Shown: positions 47,361-56,815 of the stretch, piece by piece
Numbering within the stretch: the first letter of the stretch is position 1
Layout: every line of letters begins with the position of its first letter
The notes under the pieces: model-generated
What the model was told of the DNA's origin: nothing
What the model saw: the letters and a program-made list of their open reading frames with translations, nothing else
The model's database searches: none
NCBI RefSeq assembly: GCF_005869875.1
Contig: NZ_VAWG01000002.1
Span: 558,001 to 622,000 of the forward strand
Direction of reading: 5' to 3'
Length of the DNA stretch: 64,000 nucleotides
Origin: Paenibacillus pinistramenti
GTDB lineage: Bacteria > Bacillota > Bacilli > Paenibacillales > Paenibacillaceae
Made by a program: the position numbers and the translations under genes

Positions 47361-47630
47361 CTATCCGATATAGCGGGACAGATTATTTAAGATTCCATAC
47401 GTAAAATCCACCAGCGTTGTCAGAATCCACGGCCCAAACAAGAGCAGGGCCAGCAGCACCGCTACAATCTTTGGAACGAATGCAAGCGTCTGTTCCTGGA
47501 TCTGGGTTGTAGCCTGAAAGATACTGACCAGAAGTCCGACAACCAAAGCGACTACCACCATTGGAGCACTGGCTTTCAGGACCGTATAGATCGCTTGTCC
47601 CGCAAGTCCAATGACAAATTGCGAATTCAT
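47361..47630 (-). CDS. fliQ: flagellar export protein FliQ
   Basis: Small export channel subunit of 89 aa with two membrane segments (about 15-38 and 48-72). GLLVSIFQATTQIQEQTLAF is the family hallmark. The frame is open to 47675, but GGAGGAGAAGGTT fixes ATG 47630. Confidence 0.96.
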   Translation of the reverse strand: MNSQFVIGLAGQAIYTVLKASAPMVVVALVVGLLVSIFQATTQIQEQTLAFVPKIVAVLLALLLFGPWILTTLVDFTYGILNNLSRYIG

Positions 47631-47683
47631 AACCTTCTCCTCCAGTTCGTTCTCTTCGCTACCGCCGTCATGCAATTAGGCCG

Positions 47684-48439
47684 TCAAGAAGTGCCAAAGC
47701 TTTCAAGCAGCGACTTCACGACCAGATACCAGCCATCAACCAGCACGAACAGCAATATTTTAAATGGAAGTGAAATCATCACCGGAGGCAGCATCATCAT
47801 CCCCATCGCCATCAGCGTACTGGATACCACAATATCAATGATGAGAAACGGGATAAAAATCATGAAGCCCATCTGAAAAGCCGTCTTTAATTCGCTGATT
47901 GCATAAGCAGGAACAAGCACCGTAATCGGAATATCCTCTACGTTCTTCGGCTGCTCCATCTTCGTATAGCTGAGAAACAGCTGAAGATCCTTATTCCGGG
48001 TATGCTTGTACATAAATTTCTTCATCGGGACAGCGGCCTTCTCAAGCGCATCCGTCTGGGTAATTTCACCCTTTAAATAGGGCTGAAGAGCTACTTTGTT
48101 AACATCCGATAAGGTCGGGCTCATGATGAACAAGGTCATAAATAAAGCCAGACCAACCAGAACCTGGTTTGGAGGTGCCGTTTGGGTTCCAAGCGAGCTT
48201 CTCACAAAGCCAAGCACAACCACAATCCGGGTAAAGCTCGTCATCAGAACCAGAATGGCCGGTGAAACGCTGAGCACCGTAACCAGCAGAATAATCGACA
48301 GCGAGCTGGTGCCCGGGGTTCCCCCCGAATCTCCAACTTGAATATTTATGTTAGGAATAGGATCGGCAGCAAAAGCAGTTACCGACAATACGCTAAACAG
48401 CATCAGCAATAATGCAATGATCGCAAGCTTTTTTTTCAT
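47684..48439 (-). CDS. fliP: flagellar export protein FliP
   Basis: Core of the export channel. 251 aa with a cleavable signal peptide (1-24, ending AFAA), then four membrane segments. LMTSFTRIVVVLGFVRSSLG and GFMIFIPFLIIDIVVSSTLM are the FliP signatures. Overlaps fliO by 4 nt. Confidence 0.97.
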   Translation of the reverse strand: MKKKLAIIALLLMLFSVLSVTAFAADPIPNINIQVGDSGGTPGTSSLSIILLVTVLSVSPAILVLMTSFTRIVVVLGFVRSSLGTQTAPPNQVLVGLALFMTLFIMSPTLSDVNKVALQPYLKGEITQTDALEKAAVPMKKFMYKHTRNKDLQLFLSYTKMEQPKNVEDIPITVLVPAYAISELKTAFQMGFMIFIPFLIIDIVVSSTLMAMGMMMLPPVMISLPFKILLFVLVDGWYLVVKSLLESFGTS

Positions 48440-48981
48440 GAGTCCCCCAACCGATCTGTAGATTGGTCCTCCTGAAGGATAGCTTTCACCTGCTGTTTCC
48501 GATTCGGCAGCTTTCTAAGCTTTGACTCAAATACTTCGTGAAAAGCAGCTTCGTCAATTTCCTCCTCCACTGGAGGCTCTTCCTTTCGAAACCGGGCGGT
48601 GAAAGAGGAAACAACGGAGGTTAACCTAGAATAATCAGGGCTTGCCTCTTCAAAACTCCGGATCAGCTGAGCTATTTCTTCAGGATCGGTAATTTTGTCG
48701 AGCATTGTAACGTCTTCCCCAACACCCACGACATAAATGTTGCCTCCGATTTCAAGCACTTGTACCGATTTATTCGGACCAAGTCCTACCGCACCAAACG
48801 TACGGATGGAGCGGTGTCTGGACATGGCGTGATTTCTGTTACCTAAAAACCGGATCAATAGCACGATCAGAATGACAATAACGGCCAGAACGGCAATGAC
48901 GGTAAAAATATTGCCAATTTGGCCTGAATAAACTTCAGGCGGCTGGTTATTTTCCAGAGCTGCTGTTAACCCAAAAGGCAT
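48436..48981 (-). CDS. fliO: flagellar biosynthesis protein FliO (FliZ type)
   Basis: Assembly factor for FliP. 181 aa with one membrane segment (about 25-46), the conserved GLGPNKSVQVLEIGGNIYVV stretch (67-86) and an acidic C-terminal tail. The gene in this place is called fliZ in B. subtilis. Located between cheY and fliP. Confidence 0.92.
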   Translation of the reverse strand: MPFGLTAALENNQPPEVYSGQIGNIFTVIAVLAVIVILIVLLIRFLGNRNHAMSRHRSIRTFGAVGLGPNKSVQVLEIGGNIYVVGVGEDVTMLDKITDPEEIAQLIRSFEEASPDYSRLTSVVSSFTARFRKEEPPVEEEIDEAAFHEVFESKLRKLPNRKQQVKAILQEDQSTDRLGDS

Positions 48982-48993
48982 AACCTGCAGTCC

Positions 48994-49359
48994 TTATACG
49001 CCAAGCGTTTTGTTGATCGCTTCGATAACGCGGTCAGACTGGAACGGCTTAACGATAAAGTCTTTGGCTCCTGCTTGAATCGCATCAATAACCATCGCCT
49101 GCTGGCCCATCGCGGAACACATAATGACTTTAGCGGAAGCATCAATTTTCTTGATTTCCTTCAGTGCTGCAATTCCATCCATTTCTGGCATCGTGATATC
49201 CATCGTAATCAAATCAGGACGTAATTCTTTAAATTTCTCTACTGCCTGCGACCCATCCTGGGCCTCTCCTACTACTTCAAATCCATTCTTAGTCAAAATG
49301 TCGCGGATCATCATTCTCATAAATGCTGCATCGTCTACAATCAAAATTCGGTTTGCCAT
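48994..49359 (-). CDS. cheY: chemotaxis response regulator CheY
   Basis: Single receiver domain; CheY-P binds FliM to control rotation direction. 121 aa with the acid pocket Asp9/Asp10, phospho-acceptor Asp54 (TMDITMPEMDG), Ser82 and Lys104. ATG with GGAGGG at 9 nt. Placed after fliY, whose product dephosphorylates it. Confidence 0.97.
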   Translation of the reverse strand: MANRILIVDDAAFMRMMIRDILTKNGFEVVGEAQDGSQAVEKFKELRPDLITMDITMPEMDGIAALKEIKKIDASAKVIMCSAMGQQAMVIDAIQAGAKDFIVKPFQSDRVIEAINKTLGV

Positions 49360-49386
49360 GGAAAATAGTCCCTCCTGAGATCTTCT

Positions 49387-50655
49387 CTATTGTAATTTTT
49401 GTATGCGGTCCCACTGGCTGATGATATCGGTAACACGGACGCCGAAGTTCTCATCAATAACGACAACCTCACCTTTGGCGATCAACTTGTTATTTACCAG
49501 AATGTCTACAGGCTCACCGGCCAGCTTGTCCAGCTCGATGATTGAACCTTGCGACAGTTCCAGGATATCTTTAATTTGCTTCTGGGTCCTACCTAATTCT
49601 ACGGTGACTTTAAGGGGTATGTCCATCAATAAGTTTAAATTATTTTCGTCAATATGATCGAACGACGGCGCCTGCAGATTGGAAAATTGCACAGGCTGCA
49701 CGTTCACATTGCGTCCAGGAGCTGCGCCGTAATGCTGCGGCTGGGCGTATCCATAGTTCGGAGGCATCATATTCGGATCATAGTACCCCGGAGGCGGCGT
49801 CATTTGAGGCGGATGGGCATATGGCGGAGCCTGCGGAGCAGGTGCCGGTGCCGGGCTTGGTGCCGGTGCCTCATAATGAGTCTGAGGGGCTGGTACTTCA
49901 GCCGCAGGCCGTACAGGAGCCTCGACAGCAGCTGCTGTTTCTTGAGCAGCAGGAGCTGAAGCAGGAGCCGGGTCAGCACCTCCGATCAGGTTGTTCACCA
50001 TTTCTTTCGCGAACTGCACTTGAAGCAGCTGCATGATTGTTGAATCAATCAAATCTCCGATCTTAAGACGGAAAGAGATTTTAATTAATATTTCATCAGG
50101 CGGCAGGTTTGCAACGCCTTCTCCGTTTTCCACATTCAAGATATCAATTGCCGGCGGTGAAATGTTTACGAATCTGTTAAAGATCGTTGACATCGAGGTT
50201 GCAGACGAACCCATCATTTGATTCATTGCTTCTTGCACAGCGCTGATATGAATCTCGTTCAGCTCTTCATCCGCCGGATTCCCTTCTCCGCCAAGCATCA
50301 GATCAGCGATGATCTGAGCATCCCGCTTCTGGATGACGAGCGAGTTAATACCTTGAAAACCGTCCACATAGGTGACATGCACAGCCACATGCGGTTTAGG
50401 AAACACTTCATCGAATTCGGAACGCTTTATAATGGAAACTTTTGGTGTGGTAATATCCACCTTTTTATTCAGCAAAGCCGAAAGAGCCGTTGCCGCACTG
50501 CCAAAAGTAATATTCCCGATCTCACCGAGTGCATCCTGCTCTAGCGGGGTCAGATAGTCATTCACCGTCGGCTCAGAAGGTTCCGAAGAGTCCTGGCTCG
50601 CCTGCTTAAGCAGAGCATCGATTTCTTCCTGGGATAAATAATCTTTACTCGTCAA
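49387..50655 (-). CDS. fliY: flagellar motor switch phosphatase FliY (FliN/CheC fusion)
   Basis: C-ring protein that also dephosphorylates CheY-P. About 422 aa: CheY-binding LSQEEIDALL (7-16), a CheC-like domain with GEIGNITFGSA and QEAMNQMMGSS motifs, a Pro/Ala/Tyr-rich linker (about 225-330), and a C-terminal FliN/SpoA domain (MDIPLKVTVELGRTQKQIKD). The frame is open to 50688, but AAGGAG lies 9 nt before TTG 50655, overlapping fliM by 11 nt. Confidence 0.95.
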   Translation of the reverse strand: MTSKDYLSQEEIDALLKQASQDSSEPSEPTVNDYLTPLEQDALGEIGNITFGSAATALSALLNKKVDITTPKVSIIKRSEFDEVFPKPHVAVHVTYVDGFQGINSLVIQKRDAQIIADLMLGGEGNPADEELNEIHISAVQEAMNQMMGSSATSMSTIFNRFVNISPPAIDILNVENGEGVANLPPDEILIKISFRLKIGDLIDSTIMQLLQVQFAKEMVNNLIGGADPAPASAPAAQETAAAVEAPVRPAAEVPAPQTHYEAPAPSPAPAPAPQAPPYAHPPQMTPPPGYYDPNMMPPNYGYAQPQHYGAAPGRNVNVQPVQFSNLQAPSFDHIDENNLNLLMDIPLKVTVELGRTQKQIKDILELSQGSIIELDKLAGEPVDILVNNKLIAKGEVVVIDENFGVRVTDIISQWDRIQKLQ

Positions 50656-51643
50656 GTTCTTCAACTCCTTCGCTGACAATCTCATCAATTTGAACAGCTA
50701 TCCGGTCTTTAACGGTTCCGGGACTTCCGTAGTATTTAAGGCGGTCCCCGATTCGGATAGAAAGTCCTTCATTAACAGACTTGTCCAAAGATATTACGTC
50801 ACCTACCGACAGACCAAGAAACTCCCTGATGTTCAGCTTTGATTCGCCTAGTTCAGCCACAATCGACAGGGATGCTTTGCTGACCCGGGCCTGCAGGGCC
50901 TCCACCTCTTCGGGCGCTCTGGATTTCTTCTGGGAGACAAACCAGTGGTGAACCGAGAGTTTTGGCATAATAGGTTCGATAACAACGTGAGGAATACAAA
51001 GGTTAATCATTCCTGAGGTATCCCCGATTTTGGTGCTGAGCGAGATAAGGGCAATTGTCTCGTTGGGGGAGACGATCTGCATAAACTGAGGGTTTGTCTC
51101 CAAACCTTCCATCCTCGGATTGATGTCAACTACTGTCTTCCACGCTTCCTGCAGGCTTTCAAATGCACGGCTGAAGATCCGTTCCATGATGATGGTTTCG
51201 ATCTCAGTCAAGGAGCTGATTTTTGAAGGAGCTGTGCCAGTGCCGCCCAGGAGCCTGTCCAGCATAGCATAAGCCACATTGGGGTGAACTTCCAGCACCA
51301 TCCGCCCTTCAAGCGGCTCCGCCTCAAATATATTCAATATCGTCATTTTAGGAATGGAGCGGATGAACTCATCATAGGGAAGCTGTTCAACCTGAACCAC
51401 GTTAATCTGTACAAAGGTACGAAGCTGAGCTGAGAAATAAGTCGTTAAATAACGCGCAAAATTCTCATGTATTCGGGTCAAGCTCCGGATATGGTCTTTG
51501 GAAAATCTAACGGCCCGTTTAAAATCATAGGAACGGATCTTCTTCTGCGTTTCTTCTTTCTTAAGCTCCTCTGCATCCATCTCACCTGAGGAGAGCGCTG
51601 CTAGCAAAGCATCAATTTCATTCTGCGATAATACGTCTACCAA
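50645..51643 (-). CDS. fliM: flagellar motor switch protein FliM
   Basis: C-ring protein and CheY-P receptor. 332 aa: N-terminal LSQNEIDALLAAL (5-17), middle domain with LLGGTGTAP (about 133-141), and C-terminal SpoA domain. TTG start at 51643 behind GGGGGTGAGATATT. Followed by the overlapping fliY. Confidence 0.96.
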   Translation of the reverse strand: MVDVLSQNEIDALLAALSSGEMDAEELKKEETQKKIRSYDFKRAVRFSKDHIRSLTRIHENFARYLTTYFSAQLRTFVQINVVQVEQLPYDEFIRSIPKMTILNIFEAEPLEGRMVLEVHPNVAYAMLDRLLGGTGTAPSKISSLTEIETIIMERIFSRAFESLQEAWKTVVDINPRMEGLETNPQFMQIVSPNETIALISLSTKIGDTSGMINLCIPHVVIEPIMPKLSVHHWFVSQKKSRAPEEVEALQARVSKASLSIVAELGESKLNIREFLGLSVGDVISLDKSVNEGLSIRIGDRLKYYGSPGTVKDRIAVQIDEIVSEGVEELDE

Positions 51644-51680
51644 AATATCTCACCCCCTTCAAAAGCTTGCTCAAGGATTC

Positions 51681-52160
51681 CTAAATTGCAGAAAGGACAA
51701 AATCCGTGATTTCAATCTGGGACAACGTTCCCACCGGCAAAACTTTGTCGATTTGGTTCATCAGCTCCGTGCAAAGCTGGTCTTTCCCTTTAGCTCCAGT
51801 CAAATCTTCCGGCTTCTTCTCGGCAAGGGTCTTGATAATAATCGGCTTGACTTTATAATCAGCAATTTTATCAAAAGCCTCTTTCGCTTTCGTATTATTC
51901 AGCTGAAACGCGAAGTTAACGCTGACAATGTAGCTTGGATCAGACAAGTTTGTCTTGATCCCTTCGATGACAGAAGTCAGCTCAACAATCTCATCGGCTG
52001 ACAGCTTCTTAGCGGTTTCCGTTTCGGCCTTCTTAGCGGCGGCAGCCTCCCCCGTGGTTGTGGTCTGACTGGAACTTGGCTTGACTATCAGGAATGCTGC
52101 CAGAGCGATCAGCGTAATGGATAACAGCATTGTAATCAGCCAAGGTAACATTTTCTTCAT
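51681..52160 (-). CDS. fliL: flagellar basal body-associated protein FliL
   Basis: Single-pass membrane protein near the stator. 159 aa: membrane segment at about 5-27, a Ser/Thr/Ala linker, then the FliL domain (about 50-159) ending GTLSQIEITDFVLSAI. Overlaps flbD by 4 nt. Confidence 0.94.
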   Translation of the reverse strand: MKKMLPWLITMLLSITLIALAAFLIVKPSSSQTTTTGEAAAAKKAETETAKKLSADEIVELTSVIEGIKTNLSDPSYIVSVNFAFQLNNTKAKEAFDKIADYKVKPIIIKTLAEKKPEDLTGAKGKDQLCTELMNQIDKVLPVGTLSQIEITDFVLSAI

Positions 52161-52381
52161 TCCAATTCCTCCGTTTGTTGCACTTTAATAGCAGCTGCAT
52201 GCATTCCAATTTCCTTGTAGTACTCCTGGATCTTCTGCAGGACTTCTTCAGCCTTCTCCAAAACGATCAATCGTTTGCCGGTCACCAAAGTTATGTAAGT
52301 GTCCGGTGTTTCTTCTACGGCTTCAATCATAATGGCGTTAATCCAAAATGGCGAACCGTTGATTCTTGTTACTGAAATCAT
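52157..52381 (-). CDS. flbD: FlbD/SwrD family small protein
   Basis: 74 aa starting MISVTRINGSPFWINAIMIE, the FlbD signature. The B. subtilis orthologue (YlzI/SwrD) has been linked to torque for swarming. ATG follows GGGAGG. Its ribosome-binding site begins right after the U-tract of a terminator-like hairpin. Confidence 0.93.
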   Translation of the reverse strand: MISVTRINGSPFWINAIMIEAVEETPDTYITLVTGKRLIVLEKAEEVLQKIQEYYKEIGMHAAAIKVQQTEELE

Positions 52382-52392
52382 GGGGCCTCCCG

Positions 52393-52422
52393 AAAAATAC
52401 CGGGGAAGGCTGCCCTTCCCCG
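52393..52422 (-). terminator. terminator-like hairpin between flgE and flbD
   Basis: In minus-strand sense CGGGGAAGG/CCTTCCCCG (9 bp perfect) with a GCAG loop is followed by TATTTTT. It lies in the middle of the fla/che operon, 13 bp after the hook gene stop. With GC-rich pairing and a U-tract it should cause at least partial termination. Confidence 0.82.
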
Positions 52423-52434
52423 CCTAATTAGTTA

Positions 52435-53253
52435 CTATCGTTTCAGGTTAACGACTTCCTGCAGGACTTCATCTGACGTAGTAATGATCCGGGAGTTTGC
52501 CTGGAAACCGCGCTGGGCAACGATCATCTCGGTAAACTCGCCAGTCAGGTCCACGTTGGACATTTCAAGCTGGCCGGATACGATGGCGCCGGTTCCCGTC
52601 TCCGTATTATTTGCAGTCGTCGGTTCAAGTTCTCCGTCAGGATTCGCATTGAGTGTCATACGGTAGAGGTTGCCGCCGATCTTCTCCAGACCTTCAGGAT
52701 TGACCACTTTGCCAACGCCAATCTGCACACCGTTCTCCGTCGTGCCATCAGACATCGTCTGAACGAGTGTCCCGTCTTGAGAAATCGTAAAGCCCGTTAC
52801 ATCGTCTGCAACTGTGATAGGATCACCATTCGAGTCACAAACGAACAAGCCGTCAGAAGTAAGCAGGTTGCCGGAAGCATCCATATGGAAGTCCCCGGCT
52901 CTCGTCAAGTAAGGAACCTCTTGATCGGCAGTCATTTTAACCAGGAAAAAGCCGTCTCCATCAAGACGAAGATCAAGCGGATTATTGGTTGTTTGAGCAC
53001 TGCCCGCTGTATGGAGGGTGTCGACTGAACCAATGGATACCCCTAGACCAATTTGTTTGGCATTAACGCCGCCGGTTTCTCCGTCAACAGGAGCAGTAAC
53101 CCCTGACACTGTCTGGCTCATAATGTCCTTGAACATGACGCGGCCGGATTTAAAGCCCGTAGTATTTACGTTCGCAATGTTGTTGCCGATGACGTCCAGT
53201 TTGGTTTGGAAGCCGCGCATACCCGATACGCCCGAATACATTGATCTTAACAT
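52435..53253 (-). CDS. flgE: flagellar hook protein FlgE (FlgG-like)
   Basis: Hook subunit. 272 aa, the short form found in Bacillus that databases often label FlgG. N-terminal LRSMYSGVSGMRGFQTKLDV and NNIANVNTTGFKSGRVMF rod/hook helices; C-terminal FTEMIVAQRGFQANSRIITT. Only one such gene is in the operon, after flgD and fliK, which supports hook rather than rod function. ATG follows AGGAGG. Confidence 0.94.
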   Translation of the reverse strand: MLRSMYSGVSGMRGFQTKLDVIGNNIANVNTTGFKSGRVMFKDIMSQTVSGVTAPVDGETGGVNAKQIGLGVSIGSVDTLHTAGSAQTTNNPLDLRLDGDGFFLVKMTADQEVPYLTRAGDFHMDASGNLLTSDGLFVCDSNGDPITVADDVTGFTISQDGTLVQTMSDGTTENGVQIGVGKVVNPEGLEKIGGNLYRMTLNANPDGELEPTTANNTETGTGAIVSGQLEMSNVDLTGEFTEMIVAQRGFQANSRIITTSDEVLQEVVNLKR

Positions 53254-53344
53254 TTCATTTATTCCTCCTGGTTTGGTGGTTTGATTTGCATCAGTCGGTC
53301 AGCAAACCTTGTTTAGCTTTCCGTAACCGGGCCAGCTAAGTTAA

Positions 53345-53731
53345 TCAATGAATAATAATCGCACTGTCAATTTGGGTAAAAAGGTTGTTTTTCATGCTTT
53401 TTCCATCCATAGCCGTCACTACTGTCCGATTATTGATATTGACGATAAAGGCCATATCTTTCATTAAAATAAGCGAATCCTTCGAGCCTTTGGCCGCTGC
53501 GTCATCAATCGCTTGTCCAATCTGCCCCAGCTGCTCCGGCCGAAGCTGGATGCCGCGCTGCTCCAGGCGTTTGGCTGCATGATTGCTGAACTTGACAAGC
53601 TCACTGTCCAGAACCTTTTGAAAGGAAGCGGCGTTCTCCGCTGCGGAGGTTTTTACATTGGCAGACTGATTAAGTGTTCCGGGCTGGAGGCGTCCGGGGT
53701 ACAACTGCGCTACAGAAATGGAATCACTCAT
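53345..53731 (-). CDS. flagellar operon protein, TIGR02530-like
   Basis: 128 aa, no membrane segment. [20 protein letters not shown] in the middle and [17 protein letters not shown] near the end match my memory of the flagellar operon family TIGR02530, found next to flgD/flgE. Role unknown. Overlaps flgD by 4 nt; about 90 bp separate it from flgE. Confidence 0.82.
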   Translation of the reverse strand: MSDSISVAQLYPGRLQPGTLNQSANVKTSAAENAASFQKVLDSELVKFSNHAAKRLEQRGIQLRPEQLGQIGQAIDDAAAKGSKDSLILMKDMAFIVNINNRTVVTAMDGKSMKNNLFTQIDSAIIIH

Positions 53732-54264
53732 GAGGCGCTCCCCGATTGATCGCTTTCGGAGTCTGTGCTGCCGTCTTCGCTGCCTGAAGAGTCATCCGGG
53801 CTGTCAATCTGCGTGATATCGGTAACCGGAACTTCATTGCTGCCGATAATCGCATACTGAATCCCTGAACGCACCACAATTCCGTCGATGATGCCAGTGA
53901 GCGTGTAACCGTCACTGCTGCTTGTATCACCATCAATCACATATTCATTTGAAGAACTTGACGTATCCTGCATCCAGGTAGCCTGTTTGCCGATCAAACT
54001 TGAGACACTGCCCAAGGATGAGCTCATCGTATCCAGCTGGGTCGAAATATTGGAGAGCTGCTCCACCGTACTAAACTGCGCCATCTGAGCGATAAATTCC
54101 TTGTCATCCATCGGATCCATCGGATTCTGGTTCTGCAGCTGCGTAATCAGAATTTTCAAAAATTGATCCTTCCCCATGGTCTGGGTATCTTTGGATGAAG
54201 CGGTTTGAACGTTGCTGGCCGAATAATTGGGCCAAGAAACACTAGTTGTTATGCTGTCTGACAT
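53728..54264 (-). CDS. flgD: flagellar hook capping protein FlgD
   Basis: Scaffold for hook polymerisation. 178 aa; the conserved [20 protein letters not shown] (31-50) and [18 protein letters not shown] follow a Ser-rich start. The acidic Ser/Asp tail ([20 protein letters not shown]) is unusual. It lies between fliK and the TIGR02530-like gene. Confidence 0.94.
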   Translation of the reverse strand: MSDSITTSVSWPNYSASNVQTASSKDTQTMGKDQFLKILITQLQNQNPMDPMDDKEFIAQMAQFSTVEQLSNISTQLDTMSSSLGSVSSLIGKQATWMQDTSSSSNEYVIDGDTSSSDGYTLTGIIDGIVVRSGIQYAIIGSNEVPVTDITQIDSPDDSSGSEDGSTDSESDQSGSAS

Positions 54265-54302
54265 TTGTATTCCCTCCTTCCTGTATTCTCAATAACAGCA
54301 GG

Positions 54303-55796
54303 TTATGCTTTCGCAACAAAGGAACTGCCATAGTTGTCCTGCTTGGCTTGCACCTCTCTCACCCACTCGTTCCATTCTTCGAGCGTATCCAGGCTGGTAA
54401 TGCCTTCTTCCTCGTCCGCATCGCGGCGTTTGCTGTTCTGCCGCTGCTGGGAGCCGGATCCGGACTGTTTGCCGTCATGGTACATATGAGAAGAAAGAGA
54501 CGCGTTCTGGGTCACTTCAAGCTTCTCTACTTGAAGACCTTGAGCCTGCAGCGCCGAACGGAGCTGGGACATTTGCTGCTCAAGCGATTCTTTGGCAAAA
54601 GAGTGCTCTGTCACAAACTGGGCAACCACCTGACCGTTATGCAGGGTAATCCGGATATCGACCTGGCCTAAATGTTCCGGGGTCAAAGTGATTTTTGCTT
54701 CGGACATTCCCTGAAGCTTCACAATATCCATTTTGTTAATGATAAAGCCGGACACTTCCTGGGAAAATTTCTCGACCGGCACCGGCTGCTGCGCTTTGAC
54801 CTGCGCTGCCGCGTTATCCCTAAGCTGCAGCTGACCGGCCGTTACGATATTAGAACCGGTAAAAGCTGATTGATCCGATTGCTGCTGGTCCTGAGTGGAA
54901 GATGAATCTTCCTCTGATGCCTGAACGGAAGCTGCCGCTACGGCTCCATCTGCATTGCTGCTTTCAGCCGCTGCCTGCACCGTCTGATCGGCATTTGAAC
55001 TTGCTGCCTGGGTTGACTCTGCTCCTGCCTGTTGGCTGGCCGTCTGGCCAAGTGCCTTCTGCAGAGAGGTCACCAGCTGCATAAACGAAGTTTGAGAAGT
55101 TCCCTGAGCTCCTGTTCCTGTCAGCAAATCCTTCATAGACTGAATAGTGTCCATCAACGCAAATTTGATCGTCTCCGGCTGCCCGGCCAGCTGAGTCAGC
55201 GCAGCAGAGCCTTCATTATCCGAAAGAGCCGCATTCCCGGCTTGCTGCAGCTGCTGCATGGCCTGCTGAATCCAGGCTTGAAGCTGAGCCATCAGCTCCG
55301 GATTGGATGCCGTCAGCTCCTGCAGGTCTGCTGCGTCCTGCAATTGCTCGGCAAGCTTATCCAGCGCATTAATCAAAGCAGTATTGGAATCAGTGCTGCC
55401 TGCTTCGTCTGCTGAAGCCGTTCCTGCAGCTCCTTGAAGCAGGGATAAGAGCGTCTCCGTTAATGCTGCGCCGCTGTTCTCACTTGATGCAGCCGTCTTA
55501 CCATCCTGTGAAGCCGCATCATCAGCCAGCTCGCCGGTTAGAAATTGATAGAGGGTTCCGCTAAAGGATGTGCTTCCTTCAACTGCTTTCTTGCCTTTAT
55601 CGTTCGATGAAGCATTTACGGGATCTGTTAATGCCGACTGCCCCGCAGCGGTTTGACCTGCCGCAGACGCTCCGCTGCTGCCTCCTGAGGCATTTGCCGA
55701 TTTTGTTTGTTTAGAGGAAGCCGCGATTGACTTGCTGCTGGAGCTTTTGGACGGAGCGGAAACCGTATTAAGCGGTGTGCTAAGAATTGTGCTCAT
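54303..55796 (-). CDS. fliK: flagellar hook-length control protein FliK
   Basis: Secreted ruler that ends hook growth by switching FlhB. 497 aa: a low-complexity Ala/Ser/Gln region (1-335) and the C-terminal Flg_hook domain (about 345-445) with TPEHLGQVDIRITLHNGQVV and LEQQMSQLRSALQAQGL. AAAGGAGG is 12 nt before the ATG. The domain order is typical; the N-terminal part is expected to diverge. Confidence 0.92.
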   Translation of the reverse strand: MSTILSTPLNTVSAPSKSSSSKSIAASSKQTKSANASGGSSGASAAGQTAAGQSALTDPVNASSNDKGKKAVEGSTSFSGTLYQFLTGELADDAASQDGKTAASSENSGAALTETLLSLLQGAAGTASADEAGSTDSNTALINALDKLAEQLQDAADLQELTASNPELMAQLQAWIQQAMQQLQQAGNAALSDNEGSAALTQLAGQPETIKFALMDTIQSMKDLLTGTGAQGTSQTSFMQLVTSLQKALGQTASQQAGAESTQAASSNADQTVQAAAESSNADGAVAAASVQASEEDSSSTQDQQQSDQSAFTGSNIVTAGQLQLRDNAAAQVKAQQPVPVEKFSQEVSGFIINKMDIVKLQGMSEAKITLTPEHLGQVDIRITLHNGQVVAQFVTEHSFAKESLEQQMSQLRSALQAQGLQVEKLEVTQNASLSSHMYHDGKQSGSGSQQRQNSKRRDADEEEGITSLDTLEEWNEWVREVQAKQDNYGSSFVAKA

Positions 55797-55829
55797 GATT
55801 GTTGTTCACCTCCTTTCAGGTCTCCGCTG

Positions 55830-56777
55830 TTATTTACTGCTGCTGACCAGCTTGTTCAGAATTTTCGCTGTGGTCACTGCATCCGCATCGGACATCGCTG
55901 CAAGAATACTCGAGCGGGTAGAATCATCTACCGAATGCAGGATGCTGAGCGTTTTCTCCGGACTTATAGTATTGGTTTGCAGAAGCAGCGTGGCCGCCGT
56001 TTTAGCATCCATCGAAGCGAAAGTTTGGCTGATCTGCGTTGAATCAAGACCTGATGCTGTGGATGACGCGGATGACGACGTCGTGCTGTCTGTTCCGCTT
56101 TCTTTCTTTAAACGAGACTGCAGTGCAGCAATAGCCAGGTCTTCCGATGTATCAGCGTCCTTCAGCCGGATGGAAATATCGGCCGCAAGTTTCGCATCCA
56201 TCTTCTCAAGGATGGCTGATCTGCTCTCATTGCTCATCGCATTGAAGAGCATAACATTTTCTTCTGTAGTTAAATTGCTCATGATGCTGGCAGCTTTGCT
56301 TGCATTCATGCTCCCATACATCTGGGCAAGCTTCTTAACTTCCTTCTGATAATCTTCAGCCGCTTGGTTAGTGGTTTCCTGCGCCTGTTCATTGTTCTTC
56401 TTATTCGCTTCGTCCAGCTGGGTCTGCAGGTCTTTGACTTTCTGTTCCTGCTCTGCAGTTTGCTCTTTCGCTTTCTGAACTTCCTCCTGCTGCTGGGCGA
56501 GCTGATCCTTCAGCTCTTGAATCGTAGCCTCCGAACTTTTCTCCTGACTGGCCGCATCGCCTGTGCCTGCCGCGGTCTTCACTGCCGAATCGGGCACCCA
56601 ATTGCTGACGAACGGTATTTTATTGAGCACGGTGAGCGCCTTGTCCTGAACATCTTTATTTAGGAGCGTGAGCAGCACGCCCAGAAGCACAACCGTAAAC
56701 AATATAGGTGTTACAAAAAATAAAAACCGTCCAAATCCCCCGCCTGATTCTTTCTCTTCCAATTCTGATTCTGCCAA
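55830..56777 (-). CDS. MotE-family protein (YlxF-like, MgtE N-domain)
   Basis: 315 aa: one membrane segment (about 22-43), a coiled coil (about 80-140) and a domain similar to the MgtE N-terminal repeats (about 145-315, KLAQMYGSMNASKAASIMSN and ASMDAKTAATLLLQ). It corresponds in place to B. subtilis YlxF. MotE homologues in proteobacteria are chaperones of the stator protein MotC. TTG 56777 is 8 nt after GGAGG, so it is preferred to the earlier TTG at 56798. Confidence 0.85.
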   Translation of the reverse strand: MAESELEEKESGGGFGRFLFFVTPILFTVVLLGVLLTLLNKDVQDKALTVLNKIPFVSNWVPDSAVKTAAGTGDAASQEKSSEATIQELKDQLAQQQEEVQKAKEQTAEQEQKVKDLQTQLDEANKKNNEQAQETTNQAAEDYQKEVKKLAQMYGSMNASKAASIMSNLTTEENVMLFNAMSNESRSAILEKMDAKLAADISIRLKDADTSEDLAIAALQSRLKKESGTDSTTSSSASSTASGLDSTQISQTFASMDAKTAATLLLQTNTISPEKTLSILHSVDDSTRSSILAAMSDADAVTTAKILNKLVSSSK

Positions 56778-56815
56778 AGTTGTATCCTCCTTCTCCAAAG
56801 CCTCAGGATTTCAGG

